Below, piece after piece: positions 53,874-62,973 of a stretch of 64,000 nt of DNA. The number at the start of each line of letters is the position of its first letter. The first letter of the stretch is position 1. The stretch covers positions 2,226,001-2,290,000 of the forward strand of contig LR882958.1 in the NCBI GenBank assembly GCA_904830895.1, in the 5' to 3' direction. The notes below the pieces were generated by a model, which worked only from the letters and a program-made list of their open reading frames with translations, had not been told where the DNA came from and searched no databases. The DNA is from Planktothrix rubescens CCAP 1459/22 (lineage in GTDB: Bacteria > Cyanobacteriota > Cyanobacteriia > Cyanobacteriales > Microcoleaceae). Made by a program: the position numbers and the translations under genes.

Positions 53874-53924
53874 ATTGTTAGTTTTAGATTGCGATCGCTA
53901 TTAATTATTATACTATAGTAATAT

Positions 53925-54476
53925 TTATCGTAACTTTTGGGTTAGATTCCAGCAGCCATTTCGATGCTCAAAAATATAAGCCCCTGGTTCTCCATAGGTG
54001 TAATCCAAATATTCTTCTCCATCCCCATTAGAATCATAGGTATACTGAGCTTTGATATAGTTAACTCGAAAGGTGGTATTACTAATGCGGATTAAGTCAA
54101 TTTGCAAGCGGGTATAGGGACTATTATCTACAGTTGAAGGAACAAGTTGTACCCAACGGTAATCTCTAAGATCAATACTAAATTCATTATCTTTCTTACT
54201 TAGCAATTCTATAAGATTACTAGGATTTTCATACTCCCGCACTTCAATAGTGTCTGCGGTATAAATCAAACGGGTTTCTTTTTCTTGGTAATCTTGACCC
54301 CCCACAAAATTCTCAAAAAAGGCTTTGTATTTATCGGGTGCACAATACTCTGGTAAACTCGAAGTTATAATCCCTCTTTGCTGTTGATTTTGAGCATCAG
54401 CAGGCTGTAAGAAATTAGAGGTGATAATCAGTTTAATCGGGCTTACTAAAATAGCAATAATCGGTATACTCATCAA
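53925..54476 (-). CDS. Exported protein of unknown function
   Basis: I do not recognise this gene. The 183-residue product begins with a signal-like segment (MSIPIIAILVSPIKLIITSN, likely cut near ADA at about 28). The mature part is polar and beta-rich, with two cysteines (PEYCAPDKYKAF and NGCWNLTQ). It overlaps the end of the STAND NTPase gene by 44 bases in another frame, so the two may be cotranslated. Confidence 0.55.
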   Translation of the reverse strand: MMSIPIIAILVSPIKLIITSNFLQPADAQNQQQRGIITSSLPEYCAPDKYKAFFENFVGGQDYQEKETRLIYTADTIEVREYENPSNLIELLSKKDNEFSIDLRDYRWVQLVPSTVDNSPYTRLQIDLIRISNTTFRVNYIKAQYTYDSNGDGEEYLDYTYGEPGAYIFEHRNGCWNLTQKLR

Positions 54477-55812
54477 TTAAATATTCAGGAGCTTGGCGGG
54501 AAACTTGGCTTAACTCAGTATTAATACGGTTAATACGGTGGGGAATTGCATTTGCTATTGTAACATATTCCATCACAACGGGCTGTAGGGTATACTCACC
54601 TGAACGCTTTTTAATTAAACTGCGCCGGGTTAAAGATTCTAGGGATTCTAATAGGGTTGCCCGTGAAATCGGAGGTACAATATCATCTTGTAGTTCTGCA
54701 ATGGTTGTCCATTCTCGATTAATTGCCAACCAATACATGATAGTTTTTTCTACAGGTGACAACCGCTCAAATTGCCGATTTAATAAGCGATGAATTCCAT
54801 TAAATACTAATATATTTTCTTGAAAAAAAGAGTTAATATTTCCTTCAAACAAACTCTGAATCGAGGCAGCAACAATTTTTAGGGCGAGGGGATTGCAACA
54901 ATATAACTCACACAGGCGACGTTTTTCTGCATCGGTTCCACGGAGTTGTTTGGAGTCCATTAAGGCAAGGGAGGTTTCCCAGGAACCGTTTAAAGAGAGC
55001 GATCGCACTGCTCCGTTTAAGTCTTCTAATATGGCAACTTGTGCGGATTTTTCACGACTGGTGAGTAAAATACAACTCTGATGACAGGCTTCTCCCAGTA
55101 ATTGCAATAATTCATCATAGTCTGTGAAATCTGGCTGGTAGTATCCTGCACAGTTGCCAGCTTGTAAAATCGTTTCTTGATTATCCAAAATTACCAAACA
55201 GCGATGGGTTTGCAGCCAGTACAGGAGTCGTTCGGGTTTAGATTGGAGATCTTGCTGGTTAGAAAGAAAAGGCACCAGTTCGGACAACAATGTCTCTAAG
55301 CGTGGGGCATTGCGGAGACTTCGCCAAATCACAAATTCAAATTGTTCTTGTAAGAGTTGAGCGACTTTAGCGGCTAAGGTACTTTTACCAATTCCCCCCA
55401 TTCCCACCAAAGTAATGAGTCGGCAGCGATCTTGTATTATCCATTGGGTCAGGGTTTCAATCTCTTCAACTCGACCTTGAAAGCTGGAAACATCGATCGC
55501 CTCACCCCAATAAATTGACCGTTGGACTTGAGGTTGGGGAATAGCCGTCGGGGTATCAAAGTGAGTAATAATGCCGCGCAGATTGGTTTTGTTGACTTTG
55601 CGGCCCAAAGCATCACTGATAAGTTTCCAAAGTTTGGGGCCTATGTCCCGTTGGAGATAGTTGATGGAATAGCCCGATCGCTCGGCGATGCGATCATAAG
55701 TGAGGTTATTCCAAGCACCGAACAAAAGAGCAATTTCAACCTCAGTGAGCGTTCTAGCAATTTTGGGAGCGATCGCACCTTTGACAATCTCCAATGCCTG
55801 CTCAAATTCCAT
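54433..55812 (-). CDS. STAND NTPase with vMAP-type HTH, no sensor repeats
   Basis: The 459-residue protein starts with a helix-turn-helix domain of the vWA-MoxR-associated type (about 1-85, YDRIAERSGYSINYLQRDIG). An NB-ARC/NACHT ATPase follows: VGMGGIGKSTLAAKVAQLL near 145 (Walker A), RCLVILDNQETIL near 220 (Walker B), LLTSREKS and a winged helix near 350-430. Relatives usually continue into WD40 or TPR sensors. Here the protein ends soon after the winged helix (QPVVMEYVT...). It is divergent from the cassette at 56122. Confidence 0.88.
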   Translation of the reverse strand: MEFEQALEIVKGAIAPKIARTLTEVEIALLFGAWNNLTYDRIAERSGYSINYLQRDIGPKLWKLISDALGRKVNKTNLRGIITHFDTPTAIPQPQVQRSIYWGEAIDVSSFQGRVEEIETLTQWIIQDRCRLITLVGMGGIGKSTLAAKVAQLLQEQFEFVIWRSLRNAPRLETLLSELVPFLSNQQDLQSKPERLLYWLQTHRCLVILDNQETILQAGNCAGYYQPDFTDYDELLQLLGEACHQSCILLTSREKSAQVAILEDLNGAVRSLSLNGSWETSLALMDSKQLRGTDAEKRRLCELYCCNPLALKIVAASIQSLFEGNINSFFQENILVFNGIHRLLNRQFERLSPVEKTIMYWLAINREWTTIAELQDDIVPPISRATLLESLESLTRRSLIKKRSGEYTLQPVVMEYVTIANAIPHRINRINTELSQVSRQAPEYLIDEYTDYCYFSKPD

Positions 55813-56121
55813 CTATTTTCTCGCTCTGTATAAAACTGCCTCTACCTTAAATTAAATCATACTTTCCATACTTGACAACTCCATACTTTCCTGTAAAGAC
55901 AGCATCGGGGAGTTGGGATAGATTATTAACAACCAGGGGTTCCAAGGCTTGAAAGCTTAATCATCGACAACAACTCTCTATAGATAACCGCTCGGAAGAC
56001 AACGGATCAAAACGTTGACAACACTGATAATCGGCTATAGTACCGTAGCTTTGCTATGCAAAACTACTCTCAATGAATCGATGTGCTAAGGACAAATCTA
56101 AAGGAAATAGGTCTAGATATT
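55813..56121. other. Divergent intergenic region between STAND gene and cassette
   Basis: These 309 bases hold no gene that I can support. They contain the leader of both divergent transcripts. TACTTTCC occurs at 55861 and 55887 in near-repeat context. Promoter boxes are not clear. Confidence 0.45.
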
Positions 56122-56568
56122 ATGACAGCAAGTGTAAATGTCGGTATCGTCCTTGAAATTAATGGAGAGGATGTTGCTATTGAACCAGCAAAAGCTTTAA
56201 CAGATGCCAAAAAGAATGGAGTGGAGTTTTCACTACCGCGTCGGGTGGAAGTTGGGACAGCCGCAGATCTTCACGCCTTTTTAAATACTCTGACTGATGG
56301 TGTCCCGCCCCTTCCATCAGGAGATAACTTACCGAGTCCCTTGGACTCGGCATACGAGAAAGTGATGTCGCTCAATCTTGCGGTAGAAGCGTTAACCCTC
56401 AAAGTTCCACCTTCGGTAAAAGAAGATGGCAGTGGTAAATTTGACCCACCTCTACCAACAACATTTACTCTTGGGCTATCGGCGACTTGGAGTGACAACG
56501 ACAAAGTTGAGTTGATTCAAGGCAAACTAGCCATCAAAGGATTATATGTGAAGCTAGTAAAAACTTAG
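56122..56568 (+). CDS. Cassette protein 1, unknown function
   Basis: I do not recognise this 148-residue protein. It starts MTASVNVGIVLEINGEDVAI at ATG 56122. It has no signal or membrane segment. A beta-rich start (VNVGIVLEINGEDVAIEP) is followed by EVGTAADLHAFLNTLTDGVP, a Pro-rich middle and a beta-rich end (GLSATWSDNDKVELIQGKLA). It is the first gene of a same-strand cassette; its end resembles strand patterns in cassette protein 2. Confidence 0.6.
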   Translation: MTASVNVGIVLEINGEDVAIEPAKALTDAKKNGVEFSLPRRVEVGTAADLHAFLNTLTDGVPPLPSGDNLPSPLDSAYEKVMSLNLAVEALTLKVPPSVKEDGSGKFDPPLPTTFTLGLSATWSDNDKVELIQGKLAIKGLYVKLVKT

Positions 56569-56722
56569 ATTCTTGTCTTTCAAGTAGGTGGGCTGAATCA
56601 ACAACAAAAATGCTGTATCTCGAAGCTTTGGCAATTTGTAGAGATTTTTATTAATTTAACTACGCCTACCTACTTGTAATCCTTGATAAATGTATAAAAA
56701 ATTAGCTTAATTGTGATTATCA

Positions 56723-58939
56723 ATGGCAACAAAAGTTGAAATTTATTTTCCTTATACTTTAAATTTTGATGTTAGCCGTCAACCTGTCACATTATATGGG
56801 GCAATTCTAGCATCAGATCAGGAACTGAGTTTTGCTCTTTCTAATAACATTGTTTTTAATCCTTACCTCTTTCCTGCTGATGAAGCCACAAAATCAATTA
56901 GAGAACCTTTTGGTATGACAGGCATTGTTCTCGAAAATTTAGGAATCGAAGGACGTATATATAAAGATCAAGGAAACAATGGTAAAGCAGCAACCGATAT
57001 TACTCTAACAGCTGCTGCACGTTTTCCAAATCTTGAGAATTTCTCCTTAGCGGGAGCAATCGTTTTTCAACAGACATTACCTCGTTTGGTTTTGGTTAGT
57101 CTATCGGCGGATGAACCTTTGACGCTTACAAGATTTATAACATCTGTAATTGGTGGGGCTTGGGATTGGGCAGATGATATTACTAATGAATTTGCTTTTC
57201 AAAATGGAGAGATGTATTATCTCAAACCCCCTGATGGCTCCCTAGATAATTATACTTTTCCCTACCGAAATCCAAACGAAAAACAATACTATCCTGGGTA
57301 TCATCTGGAGGCAAATTTACTAATCTTCCAGCAATATAATTTTTTGATTAGCTTAGATGTCGAAGATAAGGCAATTGTTCTACGCACAACAATCTTAGAA
57401 AAGATCGATTTTGATTTTATTACTCTGGATAACCCTAACCTTGAAATATCAACTAAATCACCAAATAAATATTTACGAATTAGTACAACACTGACGATAC
57501 TAAATACGTCAATTCATTCCTCTATTTCAGCAGTATATACTAAAAAATCTTTCCTTGGTGCAGTATCAGTTAATTTAGGTTCTTTAAGTCTTCCGACAGA
57601 TAGCGGAAATACTTCTCAAGATGTTCAACTCGGTATTGAATTTACTTGGACAAAAGGTTCAGGGTCAAATAGTGGTTTTAAAATCACTAGAATTGATGGT
57701 TTACCAACTACCACTCTAAATTTAATTAATAAGTACCTCAAAGTTTTCAACGAACTTCGGAGCCAAGGCTGTGAGAAAATTCTTTCAGATTGGCTTAATG
57801 GATTAACCAATACGAATTTGACTCCAGGGCTAAATGGCAGTCCCAGTAAAACTGAGGACGGCAAAATGAAGCTTCCTCTTAAGCTCACTTATAAGATTGA
57901 AGGACTTGGTCTGAGTGACAGTAGTGAGATTGATTTCGAGGCAGTATTTGCGATTCCACGAAGCCTTGATGATCTGCCTCGTGCAATGTGGCAGTCCATT
58001 GTAGATAGCTCTGGAAAAATTGCTGAAGATATTCTTGCAGATCCTGATACTTACAAAGTTGTTTCTCTCGAAATAGCAAGACGTGGAGGAGCTAAAGCAT
58101 TTGCTCGTTTGATATGTCGTGCATTAGAAGAAGGACTTGAAGCTATAGCTAAGGCTCTTGCTAGTGCTGCTGCTGGAATTGTAGCCGAGACACTAGCAGA
58201 TGCAGTTGCACTGGCAGGGATGCTGATGGCTGTATCTCTTTTAGGAGTAAAGACTGTCATCAGCCTCTTGGAAAAAATCTGGGACGAAATAAAAAGCTGG
58301 TTTAGCGGTGATGATTCAAAAAAAGAAAAAGCCGAAAATAAAATCCGCGAAATTCGATCTCAAGTAGAATCTACTATCAGGGAAGTAGATATTCGCATAA
58401 ATGATATTAGGGAGAAAATAAAGATTAAGAGCCTGAACATTACTCTCAATGCTCAGAAACAATTTTTAGCAGTAGTCGTTTGGAATTTAGGCGATGACAA
58501 AAAACTGGAAGCTGGAGGTAAATTGTCTTGTAAATTTCGACTGCTTTCAGGTGAGACAGGAGGCACTCAAGGGCAAATATTGTCCGAAACTGAAAATCAG
58601 CTTTTCCCATTTATTAAAAATTGGGCGGAGATCCCTAACAGTTCAGAATATCGGATGAATGCCTCTGTTCAATCTATTTTAAGTGGTTTTACTTTCCTAA
58701 ATACACAAACAGAAGACTCTATGACTTCCGCAATTGGTCAATTGCAAGGGATTGATAATGGTATAGCCAGAGATTTTGCTAATTACTTGCAAGGTAAATT
58801 AGATGAATTTAGGTCTTATAACACGGATGGTATACAATCTGAATGGGTTTATGCACATTCTGATATTCCCACTTATACCACTGTAGGGAAGAGCTACATT
58901 GGCATTAATACTAGAATTTCATCACCTAAACCAAATTAA
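56723..58939 (+). CDS. Cassette protein 2, beta-rich with hydrophobic helical core
   Basis: I do not recognise this 738-residue protein. Residues 1-430 look beta-rich (ATDITLTAAARFPNLENFSL, LVLVSLSADEPLTLTRFITS). Residues about 450-530 are Ala-rich and hydrophobic (EGLEAIAKALASAAAGIVAE, LAGMLMAVSLLGVKTVISLL), then a charged coiled coil (KKEKAENKIREIRSQVEST) near 550-585 and a beta-rich end. There is no signal peptide. A membrane-inserting or pore-forming role is conceivable from this layout but is only inference. It is 21 bases before the next gene. Confidence 0.65.
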   Translation: MATKVEIYFPYTLNFDVSRQPVTLYGAILASDQELSFALSNNIVFNPYLFPADEATKSIREPFGMTGIVLENLGIEGRIYKDQGNNGKAATDITLTAAARFPNLENFSLAGAIVFQQTLPRLVLVSLSADEPLTLTRFITSVIGGAWDWADDITNEFAFQNGEMYYLKPPDGSLDNYTFPYRNPNEKQYYPGYHLEANLLIFQQYNFLISLDVEDKAIVLRTTILEKIDFDFITLDNPNLEISTKSPNKYLRISTTLTILNTSIHSSISAVYTKKSFLGAVSVNLGSLSLPTDSGNTSQDVQLGIEFTWTKGSGSNSGFKITRIDGLPTTTLNLINKYLKVFNELRSQGCEKILSDWLNGLTNTNLTPGLNGSPSKTEDGKMKLPLKLTYKIEGLGLSDSSEIDFEAVFAIPRSLDDLPRAMWQSIVDSSGKIAEDILADPDTYKVVSLEIARRGGAKAFARLICRALEEGLEAIAKALASAAAGIVAETLADAVALAGMLMAVSLLGVKTVISLLEKIWDEIKSWFSGDDSKKEKAENKIREIRSQVESTIREVDIRINDIREKIKIKSLNITLNAQKQFLAVVVWNLGDDKKLEAGGKLSCKFRLLSGETGGTQGQILSETENQLFPFIKNWAEIPNSSEYRMNASVQSILSGFTFLNTQTEDSMTSAIGQLQGIDNGIARDFANYLQGKLDEFRSYNTDGIQSEWVYAHSDIPTYTTVGKSYIGINTRISSPKPN

Positions 58940-58960
58940 TTTTAAACAAAGGTAAATAAT

Positions 58961-60931
58961 ATGAACTCTGAAAGCCCCATTGCCAAACAACGTTATTATG
59001 ATGAGCAACTTTTGACACCGGAAGATTTTCAACGAGAGCAGAATTTTCATATTGCTAATCGTGAATTGCAAAATCAATTACTCCTAAAATCAGGAATTTT
59101 AATGGGTTTGACTATTCAAGTAGGTCCAACGCATGGGCAGGTGCAGATTATGCCTGGTGTCGCCATTGATAACTCAGGTCGTCTCATTAATTTGACTGAT
59201 AGTGCCAAATTCAATAATGCCAATGTACTACGGCAGCTTGGTCAATTTCTCCTTAATCTAAGTGATCAGCAGTATTACAATAAACACTGGCTATTAACCC
59301 TTGAGTACAACGAAGAGGAAGATCCCACCAATCTCAGCCAATGGAAAGTGATTCCGAAATTTAAGTTGACTCTCAGCACGACTGAAGTTAGTCACGATCA
59401 GGTGGCATTGGCTACTCTTAACGTCACGACAACTCAAGGTGAATCCTCAATTAATATTGAGATCGATTCAAGCATTCGTGTTAAGGCTGTCATAGCTACT
59501 GAGCACATACCTGATTTAAAGGCAGAGCAAATACCTAGTCTAAGCCCTGAGAAAATCACTGGGATATTAAAAGCAGAGCAAATTCCCAATCTACCAGCAT
59601 CTAAGATTGAAGGGGATTTTAGTATTGAGCAGATACCTGATCTCAGTGCTGCAAAGATAACATCTGGACAATTCAATGCAGATCAAATACCTAGTCTGAG
59701 TCCTGAGAAAATCACTGGGATATTAAAAGCAGAGCAAATTCCCAATCTACCAGCATCTAAGATTGAAGGGGATTTTAGTATTGATATAAAATTCCACCTA
59801 GATAAACCTAATATTAATGGCGAGGAAACGGTTACGCTGACTTGGTCGAGTCAACTAGCTGACAAGATGGTTTTGGAATATATTTTTGAGAACAAAATTC
59901 AGAAGCAAGAATGGACTGCTAATCTTGACCAAGAAAAAACTTATGATTTAACACCTTATCAAACAAGTACATATACTTTAACGACTTATAAGGAAACTAA
60001 TGTTCAAGATCAAAAACAATTTGTTGTACAGGTTATCCCAAATGAGTTTCAATTTTTAAAAAATCTTTATTATGGAGGCTGGGATTTATCTAATGCTTTA
60101 GAATCCTGCTTTAAACGCTATCATCTCTTGCCTCTTACTAAAGAAAGCATTGTAACACTTATAGATGCGGCTAAAAGAGCAAACTACTCAGAAGAAGGAA
60201 CCCTGAATTTTCTGAAAGGATATCTAGAACTGGCTTCGCCAGTAATTACTAGCTTTTCTTACACAGGTAGTGTCTTTAGGATAACTTGGAATACTGTGCA
60301 AAATGCAGATAATTATGAATTAGAATTATTTAACAACAGCGATCAAATAATTAATAGCACAAAAGTTAATAGCACAATAAATAGCTTAGAAATTACTCCA
60401 GTACAATCTCCTGAACCTGGAATTTATAAAATCCAAGTAAGAACTATTGCTATAAGTGTTATTTTTAGTTCTTGGTCTAATCAACAGATTTGTAAAATTG
60501 AACCAACTATTTCTATAAAGGATTTTAACTGGCAAGTTACTGGTCCTGGAACAACGTCCATTAATTCAAGTAATAATAATTCGATTACCTTTAATTATAG
60601 TCTTGCAGGTGACATCGTCCATCAAGAACAAACGTGGAAATATTCTGCTACATCTTCCAAGACAGGGGTTGTTAAATTTAATTGGAAATATTCTGGATTT
60701 CATGGTTGGTATCAAGTTAAAGCAGAAATCAATGCTTTTTCCAAGGGCTTATCAGAAGAAGAACAAACACAGAAACTTTCATTTGGAGTTGGTGGCAGCA
60801 TGGGTGGTGAGGGTCAATTACTCATAAAAGTCAATCAGGGATATGAATTTGGCTTTGTCATAACAGGTAGCAACTTTGATAGCGATACACGCTTGCTGGG
60901 AAATTTAACGATCACAGATCACAATAACTGA
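58961..60931 (+). CDS. Cassette protein 3, tail-fibre-like with repeats
   Basis: The 656-residue protein begins with a domain resembling those of phage-tail or baseplate-linked proteins: RYYDEQLLTPEDFQREQNFH and SGILMGLTIQV. Residues 180-270 hold repeats of the form AEQIPxLSxxKIxG, as in fibre shafts, with an exact DNA duplication of about 108 bases. Ig/FN3-like domains follow near 275-360 and 425-510. It ends at TGA 60929, but an FN3 domain continues in another frame (see next entry). Function is not known. Confidence 0.65.
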   Translation: MNSESPIAKQRYYDEQLLTPEDFQREQNFHIANRELQNQLLLKSGILMGLTIQVGPTHGQVQIMPGVAIDNSGRLINLTDSAKFNNANVLRQLGQFLLNLSDQQYYNKHWLLTLEYNEEEDPTNLSQWKVIPKFKLTLSTTEVSHDQVALATLNVTTTQGESSINIEIDSSIRVKAVIATEHIPDLKAEQIPSLSPEKITGILKAEQIPNLPASKIEGDFSIEQIPDLSAAKITSGQFNADQIPSLSPEKITGILKAEQIPNLPASKIEGDFSIDIKFHLDKPNINGEETVTLTWSSQLADKMVLEYIFENKIQKQEWTANLDQEKTYDLTPYQTSTYTLTTYKETNVQDQKQFVVQVIPNEFQFLKNLYYGGWDLSNALESCFKRYHLLPLTKESIVTLIDAAKRANYSEEGTLNFLKGYLELASPVITSFSYTGSVFRITWNTVQNADNYELELFNNSDQIINSTKVNSTINSLEITPVQSPEPGIYKIQVRTIAISVIFSSWSNQQICKIEPTISIKDFNWQVTGPGTTSINSSNNNSITFNYSLAGDIVHQEQTWKYSATSSKTGVVKFNWKYSGFHGWYQVKAEINAFSKGLSEEEQTQKLSFGVGGSMGGEGQLLIKVNQGYEFGFVITGSNFDSDTRLLGNLTITDHNN

Positions 60932-61241
60932 TTTCTCGTTAGATTCTCTCTCTGCGGTCAAGAGCATCAGTTGGCAACCACGAAATCCAGTCTATGCAAA
61001 TAGAGTAATGACGATCTCCTGGACTCCCGTTGAACAAGCAACCGAATATGATGTCATCATTCTGCGTGATGATAATGTTCAAGTCCTTCATCAAAAAGTT
61101 AACACTACTTCTCTAAAGTATACTCTCCAGAATGTAGATATTTTTCATAAGTTAACCGCCACTATCTATGCTTATGCAGAAGGCTATTTGCCCAGTCCCG
61201 AACTTAGCCAAACTTACCATTGTGGAAACTCTCTTGGTTAA
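60930..61241 (+). pseudogene. FN3-like fragment, probably the frameshifted end of cassette protein 3
   Basis: Directly after the TGA at 60929, the next frame is open from within the previous gene and reads DFSLDSLSAVKSISWQP, VMTISWTPVEQATEYDVIIL and YAYAEGYLPSPELSQTYH, a whole fibronectin type III-like domain. The only ATG (61008) would cut the domain's first strand. A one-base frame change near 60920 would join it to the 656-residue gene. Confidence 0.55.
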
Positions 61242-61304
61242 TAAGGAGAGTCGGATTCTAGTATAATAGAGTACAGTAAATATCAGTAGCAGTTTGTAAT
61301 AAAT

Positions 61305-61420
61305 TGGTTTAAGTAGGTAAACAAAATTAATTACACGCTAGGTTAATCTGAAGCCCTTGAAACACATAAAAAACCATAAATAGGATGTGCAAATAATTTT
61401 GTGTAGGTACTTATAAATCT
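61305..61420. repeat. MITE-like inverted repeat, copy 2
   Basis: AGTAGGTAAACAAAATTAAT near 61312 and its approximate inverse (AATTTTGTGTAGGTACTT) near 61393 match the ends of the element at 25826-25975. The core is different and shorter. It lies in the gap after the FN3-like fragment. Confidence 0.6.
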
Positions 61421-61517
61421 CTGGGTAAAGATGTATGAAAATTACAAATTTTATTGATATTATTCAATTGAGAGCTTTAATTGAGCCCGATAAAACCCTC
61501 ACGGGGTGACAAGAGAG

Positions 61518-61787
61518 CTAAAAGCTAGACTGAATCAACATCATAGCTCTCTGACCCCTCTGAAAAAAAGGCAGCTTATCGCATTTAGTTCTCATGAGTT
61601 GTTGAGCCAAATCCGTCCAAATTTCCATTGCAGCTATCCATAAAAGTCCATATTGTCCTATCCAAAAGTTACTATGGCGTTTAGAGACTCGCCCTAACTC
61701 TTGGAGGCGATTGATATATTTTTGTTGCCCAAGTTGTTTAATTTTTAACCCTTATAAGGCTGTTATGGTATAGGCGATTGCTATTAA
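61518..61787 (-). pseudogene. IS4-like transposase, C-terminal remnant
   Basis: On the minus strand a frame reads ...AIAYTITAL, stop, GLKIKQLGQQKYINRLQELG, KRHSNFWIGQYGLLWIAAME, CDKLPFFQRGQRAMMLIQSS F, stop. This matches the C-terminal end of IS4-type DDE transposases. There is an in-frame stop and no catalytic part. Its upstream edge abuts the end of the decayed YoeB-like gene. Confidence 0.6.
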
Positions 61788-62002
61788 TATACTTCATACA
61801 CTAAACGATGCTCATCCGTAATTTGTCGAGACCAATATCCTCTGAGTTCATGCTTTAGAGGTTCAGGTTTGCTAAGTCCAGTAAAGGGTTAACGCACAAT
61901 ATCATTAATCAAGGTGATAATCTTTCGATGAATTTTTTTGTCTTGTGTCGCCCAGTTGTTGAATTATTCAAAAGCCTCATGAGAGAAGGTTATATTTTTC
62001 AT
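61787..62002 (-). pseudogene. YoeB/Txe-type toxin, inactivated
   Basis: From ATG 62002 the frame reads MKNITFSHEAFE, stop, FNNWATQDKKIHRKIITLIN, DIVR, stop, [33 protein letters not shown]. This is a YoeB/Txe mRNA interferase with two TAA stops. The last 15 or so residues, including the usual RYHY end, are missing where the transposase remnant begins. Confidence 0.8.
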
Positions 62003-62267
62003 TCCATTCTTCAGGCGTAAAACTGACTAATTTGGTCTTTGTTTCAATGTTTTGAATAGAGGTAATCAAGTGGTTACGATTGGCTTGAGTAGACAGCAAA
62101 TACTCTGTTTCATCTTGTTAAATAGATGGGTTAGTATTGGTCTCAAGAACATCTTGTTCAACTAAAACAATCACTTCAACAACCATTCCTTCTGCTAACT
62201 CAGAGGTTTGAATTTCTATTTTGCCATTTCTGCCAACGACCACTTGCTGTTTAATACTACTGAGCAC
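61977..62267 (-). pseudogene. YefM-like antitoxin, interrupted
   Basis: From GTG 62267 the frame reads VVVGRNGKIEIQTSELAEGM, VVEVIVLVEQDVLETNTNPS I, stop, QDETEYLLSTQANRNHLITS and LVSFTPEEWNEKYNLLS, stop. It overlaps the toxin start by 26 bases, the expected operon layout. One TAA separates the N-terminal half from the toxin-binding half. Confidence 0.7.
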
Positions 62268-62441
62268 GATCAAACCCTCATGGTACTATATCTCACATTA
62301 ATTTTAGTTTACCATGATATTAACATAAAAGAATATGCTCAATTTTCCATCCAAATGCCTACTAAATTGGCATTTGAATGGAAAATTCTTAAAATTTCTG
62401 AATTTTTAGCCTACTGGGTGATCCAGAATCTGGATTTCTAA

Positions 62442-62774
62442 TTAGGGAGTCCAGGCGGTTTGGGAACCTTGACCCCAGAAACCATCATATTTTTTAACTT
62501 TGATATCCCCCAAAACCTGAACCTGACAGGCTAAACGGCGGGTGCTACTAGAGGAATGGGGAGGAAGGGAAAGGCGGGTTTTCTCTTTCCATTGGGGTTC
62601 GGAGACTTCCCCTTCAATTTCCACGCAGCAAGTCCCACAAGTCCCAAACCCGTGACAGTTAATCACCGAAGCCTGACCATTATAGAGATCAATTCCATTT
62701 TCTAATAGGACTTTACGGAGATTAGCACCGCGATCGCAAGTGATAGTTTTCCCTTGAGCTTGAATTTGTACCAT
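62442..62774 (-). CDS. 2Fe-2S plant-type ferredoxin-like protein
   Basis: The 110-residue protein starts MVQIQAQGKTITCDRGANLR at 62774; an in-frame upstream start adds 13 residues without family similarity. Cluster ligands are in CHGFGTCGTCCVEIEG near residues 40-50 and the last Cys in RRLACQVQVLGD near 82. It resembles the divergent ferredoxins of cyanobacteria used in electron transfer other than main photosynthetic flow. The end is rich in Gly and aromatic residues. Confidence 0.88.
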   Translation of the reverse strand: MVQIQAQGKTITCDRGANLRKVLLENGIDLYNGQASVINCHGFGTCGTCCVEIEGEVSEPQWKEKTRLSLPPHSSSSTRRLACQVQVLGDIKVKKYDGFWGQGSQTAWTP

Positions 62775-62973
62775 TTTTCCCTGAATAAAAGTTATGCAAT
62801 GATTCTTAACCAAATTGTTACTTTTTTCAAGCCCAAAACGAGAGATTTAAAAGTAAAATAATATTGAAAAAGAAAAAATTAGCTGGAATGGATGATTATA
62901 AGCCCATAGAGGTCACAGCACCAAATCCCAACGCTAAAATATGATTAATTGTTAACTATAAATCTTAGAACCT

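Noticed and set aside
62208-62441. Plus-strand 77-residue frame after the TA remnant
   Set aside because: No family resemblance, no ribosome site, and it is antisense to the antitoxin remnant in part.
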